Assembly: GCA_003694905.1 (NCBI GenBank)
Contig: RFJM01000540.1
Coordinates: 1-8,991, forward strand
Length of the DNA: 8,991 bases
From: Caldilineae bacterium
GTDB lineage: Bacteria > Chloroflexota > Anaerolineae > J102
Reading direction: 5' to 3'
A program made the translations under genes and the position numbers. Position 1 is the stretch's first letter. Each line of letters begins with the position of its first letter. Of this stretch, positions 1 to 6,291 are shown piece after piece. A model generated the notes under the pieces. That model saw only the letters and a list, made by a program, of their open reading frames with translations. It did not search any database and was not told the origin of the DNA.

Positions 1-159
1 AGGCGAAGCTGCGCGGTCACTCTGTGGGACATGCTTTCCGGCATGCCCTGGCAGACTGGAAAGTCTGCCCTACGTTTTTTGCCCAAGGCGAAGCTGCGCA
101 GGCACTTTGTGGGACATGCTTTCCAGCATGTCCTGGCAGACTGGAAAGTCTGCCCTACA
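1..159. repeat. Tandemly duplicated paired palindromic element (REP/BIME-like)
   Basis: Two copies of an 85-base unit start at 1 and 86 and differ at only a few positions. Each copy holds two adjacent hairpins. Hairpin A is 27-48 in copy 1 and 112-133 in copy 2, where the stem GGACATGCT/AGCATGTCC is a perfect 9 pairs around a TTCC loop. Hairpin B is 50-69 and 135-154, with stem GGCAGACT/AGTCTGCC, a perfect 8 pairs around a GGAA loop. Read on the opposite strand, hairpin A has the same CT-GGAA-AG core as B, so each unit is an inverted pair of related palindromes, as in REP/BIME elements. In copy 1 hairpin A carries one G-T wobble and one A-C mismatch. No transposase is in the window. The 5' edge runs off the window, so more copies may lie upstream. 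Confidence 0.8.
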
Positions 160-207
160 AGCGTTCTTCCCGGCCTGGTCAGCCTGGCTCTGCTCGTCGG
201 TTGCTCG

Positions 208-417
208 ATGCAGCCAAGAAGACGCAGGTTATGGACATGGCTTCTCTGCGGCTGGGCCGGCGTGCATCTGGTCGGTGGTGCCATCCTCTCGGTCTTGCCG
301 CTGCCTATCTGGCCGTTCTACCCGGAACAGTCCGCCGGGCATTGTCTTTCCCACGTCATCTACGGACTGGCACAACTGCCGTTGATGTGGGTACTCTTGA
401 AGGAGAATCGATCATGA
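208..417 (+). CDS. Small hydrophobic membrane protein, possibly 5'-truncated
   Basis: The frame from the ATG at 208 encodes about 69 residues, MQPRRRRLWTWLL..., with two likely membrane segments (about residues 8-26 and 45-63) after a positive N-terminus. I do not recognise the family. The stop overlaps the ATG of the next gene by four bases (ATGA at 414-417), an arrangement typical of translational coupling and the main support that the frame is real. The frame stays open and hydrophobic upstream (LPGLVSLALLVGCS, about 166-207) back to the edge of the repeat block, with no ATG, GTG or TTG start and no ribosome binding site for any start. The original 5' end may therefore have been replaced by the repeat. 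Length and start are uncertain, and it may now be a remnant. Confidence 0.45.
   Translation: MQPRRRRLWTWLLCGWAGVHLVGGAILSVLPLPIWPFYPEQSAGHCLSHVIYGLAQLPLMWVLLKENRS
401..416 (+). promoter_or_regulatory. Ribosome binding site fixing the start of the BphX-like gene
   Basis: AGGAG at 401-405 sits eight bases before the ATG at 414. It is inside the end of the preceding frame. It is among the clearest Shine-Dalgarno sequences in the window and decides the start MKKLTWWFRIVGG. Confidence 0.7.
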
Positions 418-859
418 AAAAGCTTACCTGGTGGTTCCGCATCGTCGGCGGCATCTACGTCCTGCTCGGCATCGGATTCATTCCCGCGCTCAACGCGGCC
501 CGCCTGCCTATGATGATCCCCGATTTCGACGCGCCCATCGGCGGCGCGGCCTATCGCGCGATCCTGGACACACGTTTATGTTCGGGCTGGAGATGATGGT
601 CATCGGCGCCTTTCTGGTCTACGCGTCTCAAGCTCCCCGGCGCCATCTCAATCTGGTCTGGCTCATCGTCGGGCTGGAGCTGGTACGGGGCATCTTTCAC
701 GACATGTACATGATATCGCAGGGATATGACCCCGCCTTCATGTTGGGCTTTACTCTGCTCCACATCGTTGTCATCGGTACAGGCATCCTGTTCACGCGGG
801 CAACGAAGATGGAGACCGGAAGCGAGATGACTGCTCGACTTTCGTCAGATGGCCTATAA
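414..859 (+). pseudogene. BphX-like integral membrane protein, frameshifted
   Basis: The frame beginning at the ATG at 414 reads MKKLTWWFRIVGGIYVLLGI and continues well to about residue 53 (AILDT). It then degenerates and stops at 596. From about 570 the coding signal moves to the -1 frame: FMFGLEMMVIGAFLVYASQ, then LVWLIVGLELVRGIFHDMYM, then a last hydrophobic stretch, ending at 859. Joined, this gives about 148 residues with four membrane spans, which resembles in length and pattern the BphX-like family of unknown function (inner-membrane proteins named from biphenyl-degradation operons). One missing base around 568-576 explains the break. The site (GGACACACGTTTATG) is not a slippery heptamer, so programmed frameshifting is unlikely. 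Either a true mutation or an assembly or sequencing error would fit. The family call rests on remembered pattern, not on a search. Confidence 0.6.
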
Positions 860-860
860 T
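855..860 (+). promoter_or_regulatory. Consensus -10 box for the two-component operon, near-leaderless
   Basis: TATAAT at 855-860 is a perfect housekeeping -10 hexamer. No recognisable -35 lies 16-18 bases upstream. Transcription would start around 866-868, only a few bases before the ATG at 870, and no Shine-Dalgarno sequence precedes either candidate start of the kinase (849 or 870). This favours a nearly leaderless mRNA starting at 870. The hexamer overlaps the tail of the broken upstream gene and could be chance. Confidence 0.45.
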
Positions 861-869
861 GCTCTCATT

Positions 870-2984
870 ATGACCGCTCAGGCCCGCCGGGCGATTCAGG
901 AACCTCGAGAGGGAAGACCGGACAAAGCGATTAGCCGGGGCGCTAGCGCAAGCCCGGCCCATGCCCGCGTCCCTGCCTGGGCGCCGATGCTGTTCGGCGT
1001 AGTGGCGTTGGCCATCTCCCTGGTAGGACTGGTACTGCTTGTCCTCAATCGTGACGTGCCCAAATCGGATCGCTGGGGCTTCTGGGGTTTCCAGTCGTTG
1101 ATGGGCGTCGTAGGTAGTGCGAGTGGTAGGCTCATCACCCGTCGTTACCCCCGCCACCCTATCGGCTGGATGCTGCTGCTGGCGGGTTTTTCCGCGTCGC
1201 TGACAGGTTTCAGCGAGGAATTTGCGCTGTTCGCGAAATACATTCAGCCTCAGTTCTACGAACTGGGCGTCCTCATCGCCGGACTCTTCAACTGGTGGTG
1301 GGTGTTTGGCTACGCGTTGCTCGCCATCTTCATACCCTTGCTCTTCCCCGACGGGCGTCTGCTCACACGTCGCTGGCGGATCGTGGCCTGGCTGGGCGCC
1401 ATCTGGATGGTGGTGAGTGCGGTTTGGATGATCGTCTATCCCGGTCCCCTGCCCAACAACGGCGATGTTCCCAATCCCTTCGGCGTGGAAGCCCTGCGGG
1501 GCGGAATCATCACCGAGTTCGACCCAAGGAGCGCGATCCCCCTGAGCGGCATGTTCCTGATGCTGGCTGCGGCCACTTCGTTGCTCCTGCGCTACCGCCG
1601 CGCCCAGGATCCCGTCACCCGGCAACAGCTCAAATGGCTGGTCTTCGCCTCGGTGCTGGCCTCATTTGCAGGGATGATAGGGCATGTGTCCGGTTCAGTG
1701 GCCGGCATCGTCCTGCTGGCCATGGCCCTCTCGCCCCCGGTGGCCATTGCCATTGCCATCCTGCGCTACCGCCTGTATGACATCGACATTATCATCAGCC
1801 GCACCCTTGTCTATGGCACTCTGGTGGCGCTGATTGTGGGTGTTTATGCGGTTTTGGTGGGCGCGACCAGCCTGTTCATCCAGAATCTGAGCAACTGGAG
1901 CGCAGCCGTCATCGCCGCGGGCGTTGTCGCCATCCTTTTCCATCCTGTCCGCACGCGCTTGCAACAGGGGGTGAACCGGCTGCTGTATGGTCGCCGCGAC
2001 CAGCCCCTGGTCGTGTTGTCAGAGCTGGGCGAGCGCATGGAGGCCGCAGCCACGCCCGAGGACATGCTGCCCGTGCTGGTGCAAACGGTGGCCGGCGAAC
2101 TGAAGTTGCCCTATGTGGCTGTGGGCCTGGAAAGCGACGGGCAACTCAAAATGGCAGCAGAATACGGCCAGCCGACCGCGGAGGCCGCTGCTTTTCCCTT
2201 GAGCTATCAGGGCGAACAGGTGGGGCAGCTCTTGGCGGCCCCGCGACAGCGCGGGGAATCATTCAGCGCATCGGATGTGGCTCTGCTGGAAAATGTCGCC
2301 CGTCAGGCCGGCGCGGTGGCCCATGCTGTGCGCCTGACGGCCGAGCTGCGCCGATCTCGCCAGAGGCTGGTGACGGCCCGCGAGGAAGAGCGGCGTCGCC
2401 TGCGCCGCGACCTGCACGACGGCCTGGGGCCGCATCTGGCCAGCATGACGCTCTCCATCGAAGCTGCGATGCGACTCATCAACAACGATCCCCAGTCAGC
2501 CATCGCCTTCCTGGAAGAGCTCAAAGGCCAGTCGCAGACCGCTGTCAGGGAGATTCGTCGCCTGGTCTACGATCTGCGGCCGCCGGCGCTGGATGACCTG
2601 GGTTTGACCGGGGCCCTGCGTGAAAGCGCGGCCCGCTACAGCCAGAGTGGCGTCCGCTTCACCATCGACGCGCCTGACCCCATGCCGCCTTTGCCCGCGG
2701 CCGTGGAGGTGGCCGCTTTCCGCATTGCGCAGGAGGGCATGACCAATGTGGTGCGCCACGCCGCCGCTCGCACCTGTCGCATCATTCTGAGGCCGGAAAG
2801 CGACTGTCTGTGTGTGACCATAGAGGACGACGGCCGCGGCCTGTCCAGCAAGGTGAAGAAGGGTGTAGGCTTGAGCTCAATGCAAGAGCGCGTGGCCGAG
2901 TTGGAAGGTTCTCTCGCTTTGGAAAACAGACCGCAGGGAGGAGCAATCATTCGTGCCCGGCTGCCGCTGGTGGACTCGATATGA
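870..2984 (+). CDS. Multi-span membrane sensor histidine kinase (GAF, HisKA_3, HATPase)
   Basis: Membrane-bound sensor kinase that autophosphorylates on His and passes phosphate to the regulator encoded next. Numbered from the ATG at 870 (704 residues), about ten membrane segments fill residues 39-360. The eighth and ninth are joined by LRYRLYDIDIIISRTLVYG, a signature of a polytopic module common in Chloroflexota and Actinomycetota kinases. A GAF-like domain follows at about 378-490, then a charged helix. The dimerisation domain has RRDLHDGLGPHL with phosphoacceptor H516. The C-terminal ATPase domain has the N-box QEGMTNVVRHA (N626), the G1 box DDGRGL (653-658) and GVGLSSMQERV. This is the NarX/DegS/LiaS-type HPK7 architecture. 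The signal is unknown; the absence of a large extracytoplasmic domain suggests an intramembrane or cytoplasmic (GAF) ligand. An in-frame ATG at 849 would add seven residues, but it lies upstream of the -10 box. Confidence 0.93.
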   Translation: MTAQARRAIQEPREGRPDKAISRGASASPAHARVPAWAPMLFGVVALAISLVGLVLLVLNRDVPKSDRWGFWGFQSLMGVVGSASGRLITRRYPRHPIGWMLLLAGFSASLTGFSEEFALFAKYIQPQFYELGVLIAGLFNWWWVFGYALLAIFIPLLFPDGRLLTRRWRIVAWLGAIWMVVSAVWMIVYPGPLPNNGDVPNPFGVEALRGGIITEFDPRSAIPLSGMFLMLAAATSLLLRYRRAQDPVTRQQLKWLVFASVLASFAGMIGHVSGSVAGIVLLAMALSPPVAIAIAILRYRLYDIDIIISRTLVYGTLVALIVGVYAVLVGATSLFIQNLSNWSAAVIAAGVVAILFHPVRTRLQQGVNRLLYGRRDQPLVVLSELGERMEAAATPEDMLPVLVQTVAGELKLPYVAVGLESDGQLKMAAEYGQPTAEAAAFPLSYQGEQVGQLLAAPRQRGESFSASDVALLENVARQAGAVAHAVRLTAELRRSRQRLVTAREEERRRLRRDLHDGLGPHLASMTLSIEAAMRLINNDPQSAIAFLEELKGQSQTAVREIRRLVYDLRPPALDDLGLTGALRESAARYSQSGVRFTIDAPDPMPPLPAAVEVAAFRIAQEGMTNVVRHAAARTCRIILRPESDCLCVTIEDDGRGLSSKVKKGVGLSSMQERVAELEGSLALENRPQGGAIIRARLPLVDSI

Positions 2985-3631
2985 CAGAGAACGAAGCTAT
3001 CCGCCTTCTCATTGCCGATGATCACCCCGTTTTTCGCTTCGGCCTACGTGCATTGCTCCAAGGTGAGCCGGGCATGGAGGTGGTGGGCGAGGCCACTACG
3101 GGCCGGGAAGCCGTGGACATGGCTCTGGCGTTGCGGCCGGATGTCGTGCTGATGGACCTGAACATGCCCGAATTCAACGGCATCGAGGCCACGCGGCGCA
3201 TTCGAAGCGATGCCCCGGAGATCGCGGTGCTGGTCATCACCATGTTCGACGACGACACCGTGTTTGCGGCCATGCGGGCCGGGGCGCGAGGCTATCTGCT
3301 CAAGGGAGCCGAGGGAGAGGAGACCCTGCGCGCGGTGCGGGCCGTAGCCCATGGCGAGGCCATCTTCAGCCCCGGCATCGCGGACCGCATCATGGACTAT
3401 TTCGCGCATGCGTCGTCTCACGCCAACTCGACGCCCTTCCCCGAGCTCACCGAACGCGAGCTCGAGGTGTTGACGCTTATCGCTCAGGGACTCACCAACC
3501 GGGCCATTGCCAACCGTCTGGTACTCAGCGAAAAGACGGTGCGTAATCATGTCTCCAATATCTTCGGCAAGCTGCAGGTGGCTGACCGTGCCGAGGCCAT
3601 CGTTCGGGCGAGGGATGCCGGGTTGGGGTAA
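2981..3631 (+). CDS. NarL/LuxR-family DNA-binding response regulator
   Basis: Cytoplasmic transcription factor of 216 residues, the partner of the upstream kinase. The receiver domain (about 7-125) has the acidic pair D13-D14, phosphoacceptor D59 in VVLMDLNMP, switch residue T87 and the invariant K108 in GYLLKG. The C-terminal LuxR-type helix-turn-helix spans about 154-214, with LTERELEVLTLIAQGLTNRAIA and SEKTVRNHVSNIFGKL, the usual DNA-recognition pattern. All key residues are present, so it should be functional. The start ATG overlaps the kinase stop by four bases (ATGA, 2981-2984), indicating translational coupling and a cognate pair. A longer in-frame start upstream would lie inside the kinase gene and is rejected because the receiver fold begins at IRLLIADDH. 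Target genes cannot be read from the window. There is no clear intrinsic terminator after the stop, only a weak 5-pair hairpin (3672-3686) without a T tract. Confidence 0.96.
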   Translation: MTENEAIRLLIADDHPVFRFGLRALLQGEPGMEVVGEATTGREAVDMALALRPDVVLMDLNMPEFNGIEATRRIRSDAPEIAVLVITMFDDDTVFAAMRAGARGYLLKGAEGEETLRAVRAVAHGEAIFSPGIADRIMDYFAHASSHANSTPFPELTERELEVLTLIAQGLTNRAIANRLVLSEKTVRNHVSNIFGKLQVADRAEAIVRARDAGLG

Positions 3632-3726
3632 CCGGGTCGAGGAGCGGTGTGGCCCGACATCTGGCCGGAAAGCCTGTCCTCCAGGCAATCCCCCATCTTG
3701 AAACGCACCCCTGCACTATGCCTGCT

Positions 3727-3755
3727 TTGACACGGGATGGCAGCTATGCTAATCT
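3727..3755 (+). promoter_or_regulatory. Promoter of the DeoR-family regulator gene
   Basis: A perfect -35, TTGACA at 3727-3732, is followed by a 17-base spacer and a -10-like TAATCT at 3750-3755 preceded by TGC (extended -10 form). The predicted start is about 3762, leaving a 40-base leader with an A-rich, weak Shine-Dalgarno (AAAGGA, 3786-3791) ahead of the ATG at 3802. I saw no obvious operator palindrome, so autoregulation is not shown. The rest of the 3632-3801 gap holds only the weak hairpin at 3672-3686. Confidence 0.6.
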
Positions 3756-3801
3756 AAAACCAATCGCAAGAATTTGTAAGTAATCAAAGGAAAAACGATC
3801 C

Positions 3802-4578
3802 ATGGCCAACCGCGAACTCTATCTGGAAGAACGACGGCACGAGATCTTGCGCCTGGTGCAGCAGCAGGGTCGAGTTTCGGTTGCCGAGCTGAGTCGGGCC
3901 TTTGGTGTTTCGGAGGTCACGGTGCGGGCGGATCTGCAGGCCCTGGCCGACCAGGAGCTAATTGTACGTACTCACGGCGGCGCGGTGCCGGCGAATGACA
4001 CGTTGCAAGATCTGGCACTGGCCAGCCGGCGCAGCAAACAGGTGAGGGAGAAGAGCCAGATCGGTGCGGCGGGCGCAGCCATGGTTGAAGAGGGAGATGC
4101 CGTCTACCTGGACAGCAGTAGCACGGCTCTGGCTATTGCTCAGCATCTAAAACAGCGACAGCGTATCACGGTTATCACCAGCAGCCTGGCCGTTGCCCAG
4201 GAACTGCTGGATGCGCCCGGTGTTACCGTCGTCATGCCCGGCGGCGTGTTGCAGCGCGATACGGCCTCGCTTGTGGGTACCGACGGTCTGGCATTCCTGC
4301 AGCAGTATCACATCCAGAAGGGTTTCTTCGGTGCCCATGGCATCGCCAAGCCCGAAGGTCTGACCGATATCAGTTTCGAGGTGGCCGCGGTCAAGCGGCC
4401 GATGGTGGCACGCTGCCGGCAGGTTGTCGCCGTTGTCGACGCCACCAAGTGGGGGCGAGTTGGCATGGCCTCCTTCGCCAGTCTGGACGAAGTGCACCGG
4501 GTGATCACCGACCAACACGCTCCTGCCGACATGGTGGCCGAAATCGAAGCCATGGGCATCGCTGTAATCATGGTCTGA
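3802..4578 (+). CDS. DeoR/GlpR-family transcriptional regulator
   Basis: Cytoplasmic sugar-metabolism regulator of 258 residues, the usual DeoR length. The N-terminal winged helix-turn-helix covers about residues 8-61, with SVAELSRAFGVSEVTVRADL as the helix-turn-helix and the family wing signature RTHGGA at 56-61. The C-terminal sugar-phosphate sensor domain (about 78-245) shows DSSSTALAIA (104-113), ITSSLAVA, MPGGVLQRDTASLVG, KGFFGAHG (173-180) and VVDATKWG, all typical of DeoRC domains that bind phosphorylated sugars. Family members usually repress neighbouring sugar-catabolic genes. Here the only gene on the same strand downstream is a 2-oxoacid dehydrogenase E2, 67 bases away without a terminator, so the two are probably cotranscribed. 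The effector cannot be told from sequence. All hallmark motifs are intact. Confidence 0.93.
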   Translation: MANRELYLEERRHEILRLVQQQGRVSVAELSRAFGVSEVTVRADLQALADQELIVRTHGGAVPANDTLQDLALASRRSKQVREKSQIGAAGAAMVEEGDAVYLDSSSTALAIAQHLKQRQRITVITSSLAVAQELLDAPGVTVVMPGGVLQRDTASLVGTDGLAFLQQYHIQKGFFGAHGIAKPEGLTDISFEVAAVKRPMVARCRQVVAVVDATKWGRVGMASFASLDEVHRVITDQHAPADMVAEIEAMGIAVIMV

Positions 4579-4645
4579 TGCCACCGGCACGCCCCGTCCC
4601 ATGCCTTGATCTTCTCCACCCGCCTTTCACACTGGAGCAGAAAGT

Positions 4646-6040
4646 ATGTCCGAACCACTTCTCATCCCCAAACTCGGCAATACGGTCGAAGAGGTGACCA
4701 TCATCGACTGGCTGGTGGATGATGGCGCGCCGGTCGAAAAGGGCCAGGAGGTCCTGGAAATCGAGACGGATAAGGCGACCTTTGCGGTGGAAGCACCGGC
4801 CGCGGGCTATCTGCACCGCGGGCCGTACGCAGTGGGTGACGTGGTGCCGGTGCTGGAAGCGGTCGCGGTCATCGGCGACAAGGACGAGGTCTTCTCGGCG
4901 CCGGCCCGGTCTGATAAAGCTGCCCCGCGAGAGGTCGCCGACACCGGGCCTGCGACGACTGACGAGGCCCGGCCCATTCCTGCCATCCTGCCCGTAACCG
5001 AAGTGGCGGCCGGCGAACGCGTCTTCGCATCCCCGCGCGCGCGACGGCTGGCAGAGCGGAAGGGCGTGGATATGCGCCTGGTCACACCCAGCGGACCGGG
5101 CGGCCGTATCATCGAGCGGGATGTCCTGGCTTTTTTGGAGCAACGACCCGGTGTTTCGCCCGTGGCACGCCGCCTGGCCGAGGAGGCGGGCATCAATGTT
5201 TGGGAGCTTCAGGGCACAGGACCGGGCGGACGTGTTACCCGGCGTGATGTGGAGCGGGCGCTGGCAAGCCCCAGACCTGTAGCCGCACCCGAGCCAGCCG
5301 CTGCTCCCGCGACAGTGCCGACTCCGCCGCCTTTGCCCGAGGCCGAGGTGTTGGAGCGGCGGCCCCTTAAGGGCGTGCGGGCCATCATCGCCGAACGCAT
5401 GGCGGCCAGCGTGCACACCACCGCGCGCGTGACGCTGGTGACCGAGGCCGACGCTACCGAGTTCGTGGCCGTGCGCGAGCGCCTGAAAGCCGCGGTCGCC
5501 GATACCTGGGGCTTTGCTCCCGGCTACAACGATCTCCTGGCTCTCATCGTTGCCCGAGCGCTGCGCCAGTTCCCCTACATGAATGCCCGGCTCACCGAGG
5601 ATGCCATCGAGTATCTGGCCCACGTGAATCTGGGCATGGCCGTGGATACCGACCGCGGGCTCTTGGTACCCGTCATCAAGGACGCCGATACTAAATCTTT
5701 GCGCGCGTTCGGACAGGAGTTTCGCGAGCTGGTCGAGCGGGCGCGGCAGGGGCGTTCCTTGCCCGACGAGCTGACAGGCGGGACTTTTACCATCACCAAC
5801 CTGGGTATGTATGAGATCGACGCCTTCACGCCGGTGATAAATCTGCCCGAAGCGGCCATTCTGGGGGTTGGACGCATCGCTCCCAAGCCGGTTGTCAGGG
5901 GTGATGAGGTGGTCGTGCGGCAGATGTGGACATTGAGCCTGGTCTTCGACCATCGCCTGGTAGACGGTGCACCCGCCGCCCGTTTTCTGCAATACATCAA
6001 GCGTCTTATCGAGGAACCCTATCTTCTATTGGCCGACTAG
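4646..6040 (+). CDS. 2-oxoacid dehydrogenase E2 (dihydrolipoamide acyltransferase)
   Basis: E2 core subunit of a pyruvate-, branched-chain- or acetoin-dehydrogenase-type complex, moving the acyl group from lipoamide to coenzyme A. It has 464 residues. The lipoyl domain (1-77) carries the lipoylation lysine K43 in EIETDKATF. An Ala/Pro/charged linker follows. Two consecutive peripheral-subunit-binding domains follow, about 127-163 (SPRARRLAERKGVD...GPGGRIIERDV) and 169-205 (SPVARRLAEEAGIN...GPGGRVTRRDV). A Pro/Ala linker (207-228) leads to the catalytic domain (about 235-464), with the active site DHRLVDG (H436, D440) and the TFTITNLGMYEIDAFTPVIN segment. GGAG at 4634-4637 is a good ribosome binding site. 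Most E2 proteins have a single binding domain, so the pair is unusual though not unheard of. No E1 or E3 gene is in the window, so acyl specificity is open. The upstream DeoR gene suggests carbon-source control. Confidence 0.94.
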   Translation: MSEPLLIPKLGNTVEEVTIIDWLVDDGAPVEKGQEVLEIETDKATFAVEAPAAGYLHRGPYAVGDVVPVLEAVAVIGDKDEVFSAPARSDKAAPREVADTGPATTDEARPIPAILPVTEVAAGERVFASPRARRLAERKGVDMRLVTPSGPGGRIIERDVLAFLEQRPGVSPVARRLAEEAGINVWELQGTGPGGRVTRRDVERALASPRPVAAPEPAAAPATVPTPPPLPEAEVLERRPLKGVRAIIAERMAASVHTTARVTLVTEADATEFVAVRERLKAAVADTWGFAPGYNDLLALIVARALRQFPYMNARLTEDAIEYLAHVNLGMAVDTDRGLLVPVIKDADTKSLRAFGQEFRELVERARQGRSLPDELTGGTFTITNLGMYEIDAFTPVINLPEAAILGVGRIAPKPVVRGDEVVVRQMWTLSLVFDHRLVDGAPAARFLQYIKRLIEEPYLLLAD

Positions 6041-6055
6041 ATTTCCCATTTCTAG
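6037..6055. repeat. Short inverted repeat over the E2 stop codon and -35 region
   Basis: CTAGA (6037-6041) and TCTAG (6051-6055) are perfectly inverted around nine bases that contain the putative -35 element of the next promoter. It could be a small operator, or a weak hairpin at the end of the E2 mRNA. There is no T tract. At five bases per arm it may be chance. Confidence 0.25.
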
Positions 6056-6071
6056 AACTCTCCTGTATAAT
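6043..6071 (+). promoter_or_regulatory. Promoter of the candidate small RNA
   Basis: TTCCCA (6043-6048, four of six matches to TTGACA) lies exactly 17 bases before a perfect TATAAT at 6066-6071, giving a predicted start near 6078. It sits immediately after the E2 stop codon, and no open reading frame of more than about a dozen residues follows on this strand before the terminator at 6261. Confidence 0.55.
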
Positions 6072-6077
6072 GCCCCC

Positions 6078-6290
6078 CGTCTGATCGGAAGAACGAGGTG
6101 ATGCGGAACCGGCTCTCAACGCAGCTTACAACGCACGGTTAGCCTTGGTTTTCAAACCCGACATCTACGGCACCGCAGACCCTGACATTTCTCCGGTCAG
6201 AACATCCTACCTGTGACTTTCATCAAGCTTTCATCATCGTCCGGTTGCAGGTGATAGGAGAAGCCCTCCGTCAAAGGAGGGCTTTTTCTT
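6078..6290 (+). ncRNA. Candidate structured small RNA, family unknown
   Basis: A 213-base unit bounded by a promoter and an intrinsic terminator, with no credible protein. Helices that I can pair by hand: GTCTG 6079-6083 with CAGAC 6176-6180 (or, alternatively, TGCGG 6102-6106 with CCGCA 6173-6177); AACCG 6107-6111 with CGGTT 6136-6140; GGTT 6147-6150 with AACC 6155-6158; CTGAC 6182-6186 with GTCAG 6196-6200; and TCCTACCTG 6205-6213 with CAGG-TGA-TAGGA 6248-6259, nine pairs with a 3-base bulge. There are also direct repeats: CAACGCA twice (6117-6133) and CTTTCATCA twice (about 6216-6235). I recognise no motif of 6S, SRP, tmRNA, RNase P or a riboswitch, and no plus-strand gene follows. The only ORF, MRNRLSTQLTTHG at 6101, is 13 residues with a poorly spaced ribosome site. 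The alternative is a long structured 3' untranslated region of the E2 mRNA. Confidence 0.4.
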
Positions 6291-6291
6291 T
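6261..6291 (+). terminator. Rho-independent terminator, plus strand
   Basis: A perfect 9-pair stem, AAGCCCTCC (6261-6269) with GGAGGGCTT (6276-6284) and a 6-base loop, runs into TTTTTCTTTATTTCTT. The T tract exists only on the plus strand, so it ends transcription coming from the E2 gene or from the candidate small RNA. On the minus strand the hairpin follows the TyrA-like stop (6292-6290) without a T run. The T tract overlaps the last codons of that gene. Confidence 0.9.

Noticed and set aside
1..159. CRISPR array
   Set aside because: Only two copies, the repeats themselves are 85 bases with internal hairpins, there are no unique spacers, and no cas genes are in the window.
31..207. Start codons inside the repeat block for the first membrane gene (ATG at 31 or others)
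   Set aside because: They would translate the palindromic repeat itself, whose 85-base period is not a multiple of three; no ribosome site.
560..580. Programmed -1 ribosomal frameshifting in the BphX-like gene
   Set aside because: No X-XXY-YYZ slippery heptamer and no obvious downstream pseudoknot; a lost base is simpler.
3672..3686. Terminator after the response regulator
   Set aside because: Stem of five pairs and no T tract.
4568..5992. A 474-residue open frame antisense to the E2 gene
   Set aside because: It mirrors the E2 codons in a high-GC gene, has a His/Gly/Arg-rich composition with no domain, and has no ribosome site; the plus-strand frame has complete catalytic motifs.
6101..6142. 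A 13-residue leader peptide with an attenuator-like terminator downstream
   Set aside because: No regulated plus-strand gene follows, the peptide has no run of a single amino acid, and its ribosome site is too close to the start.
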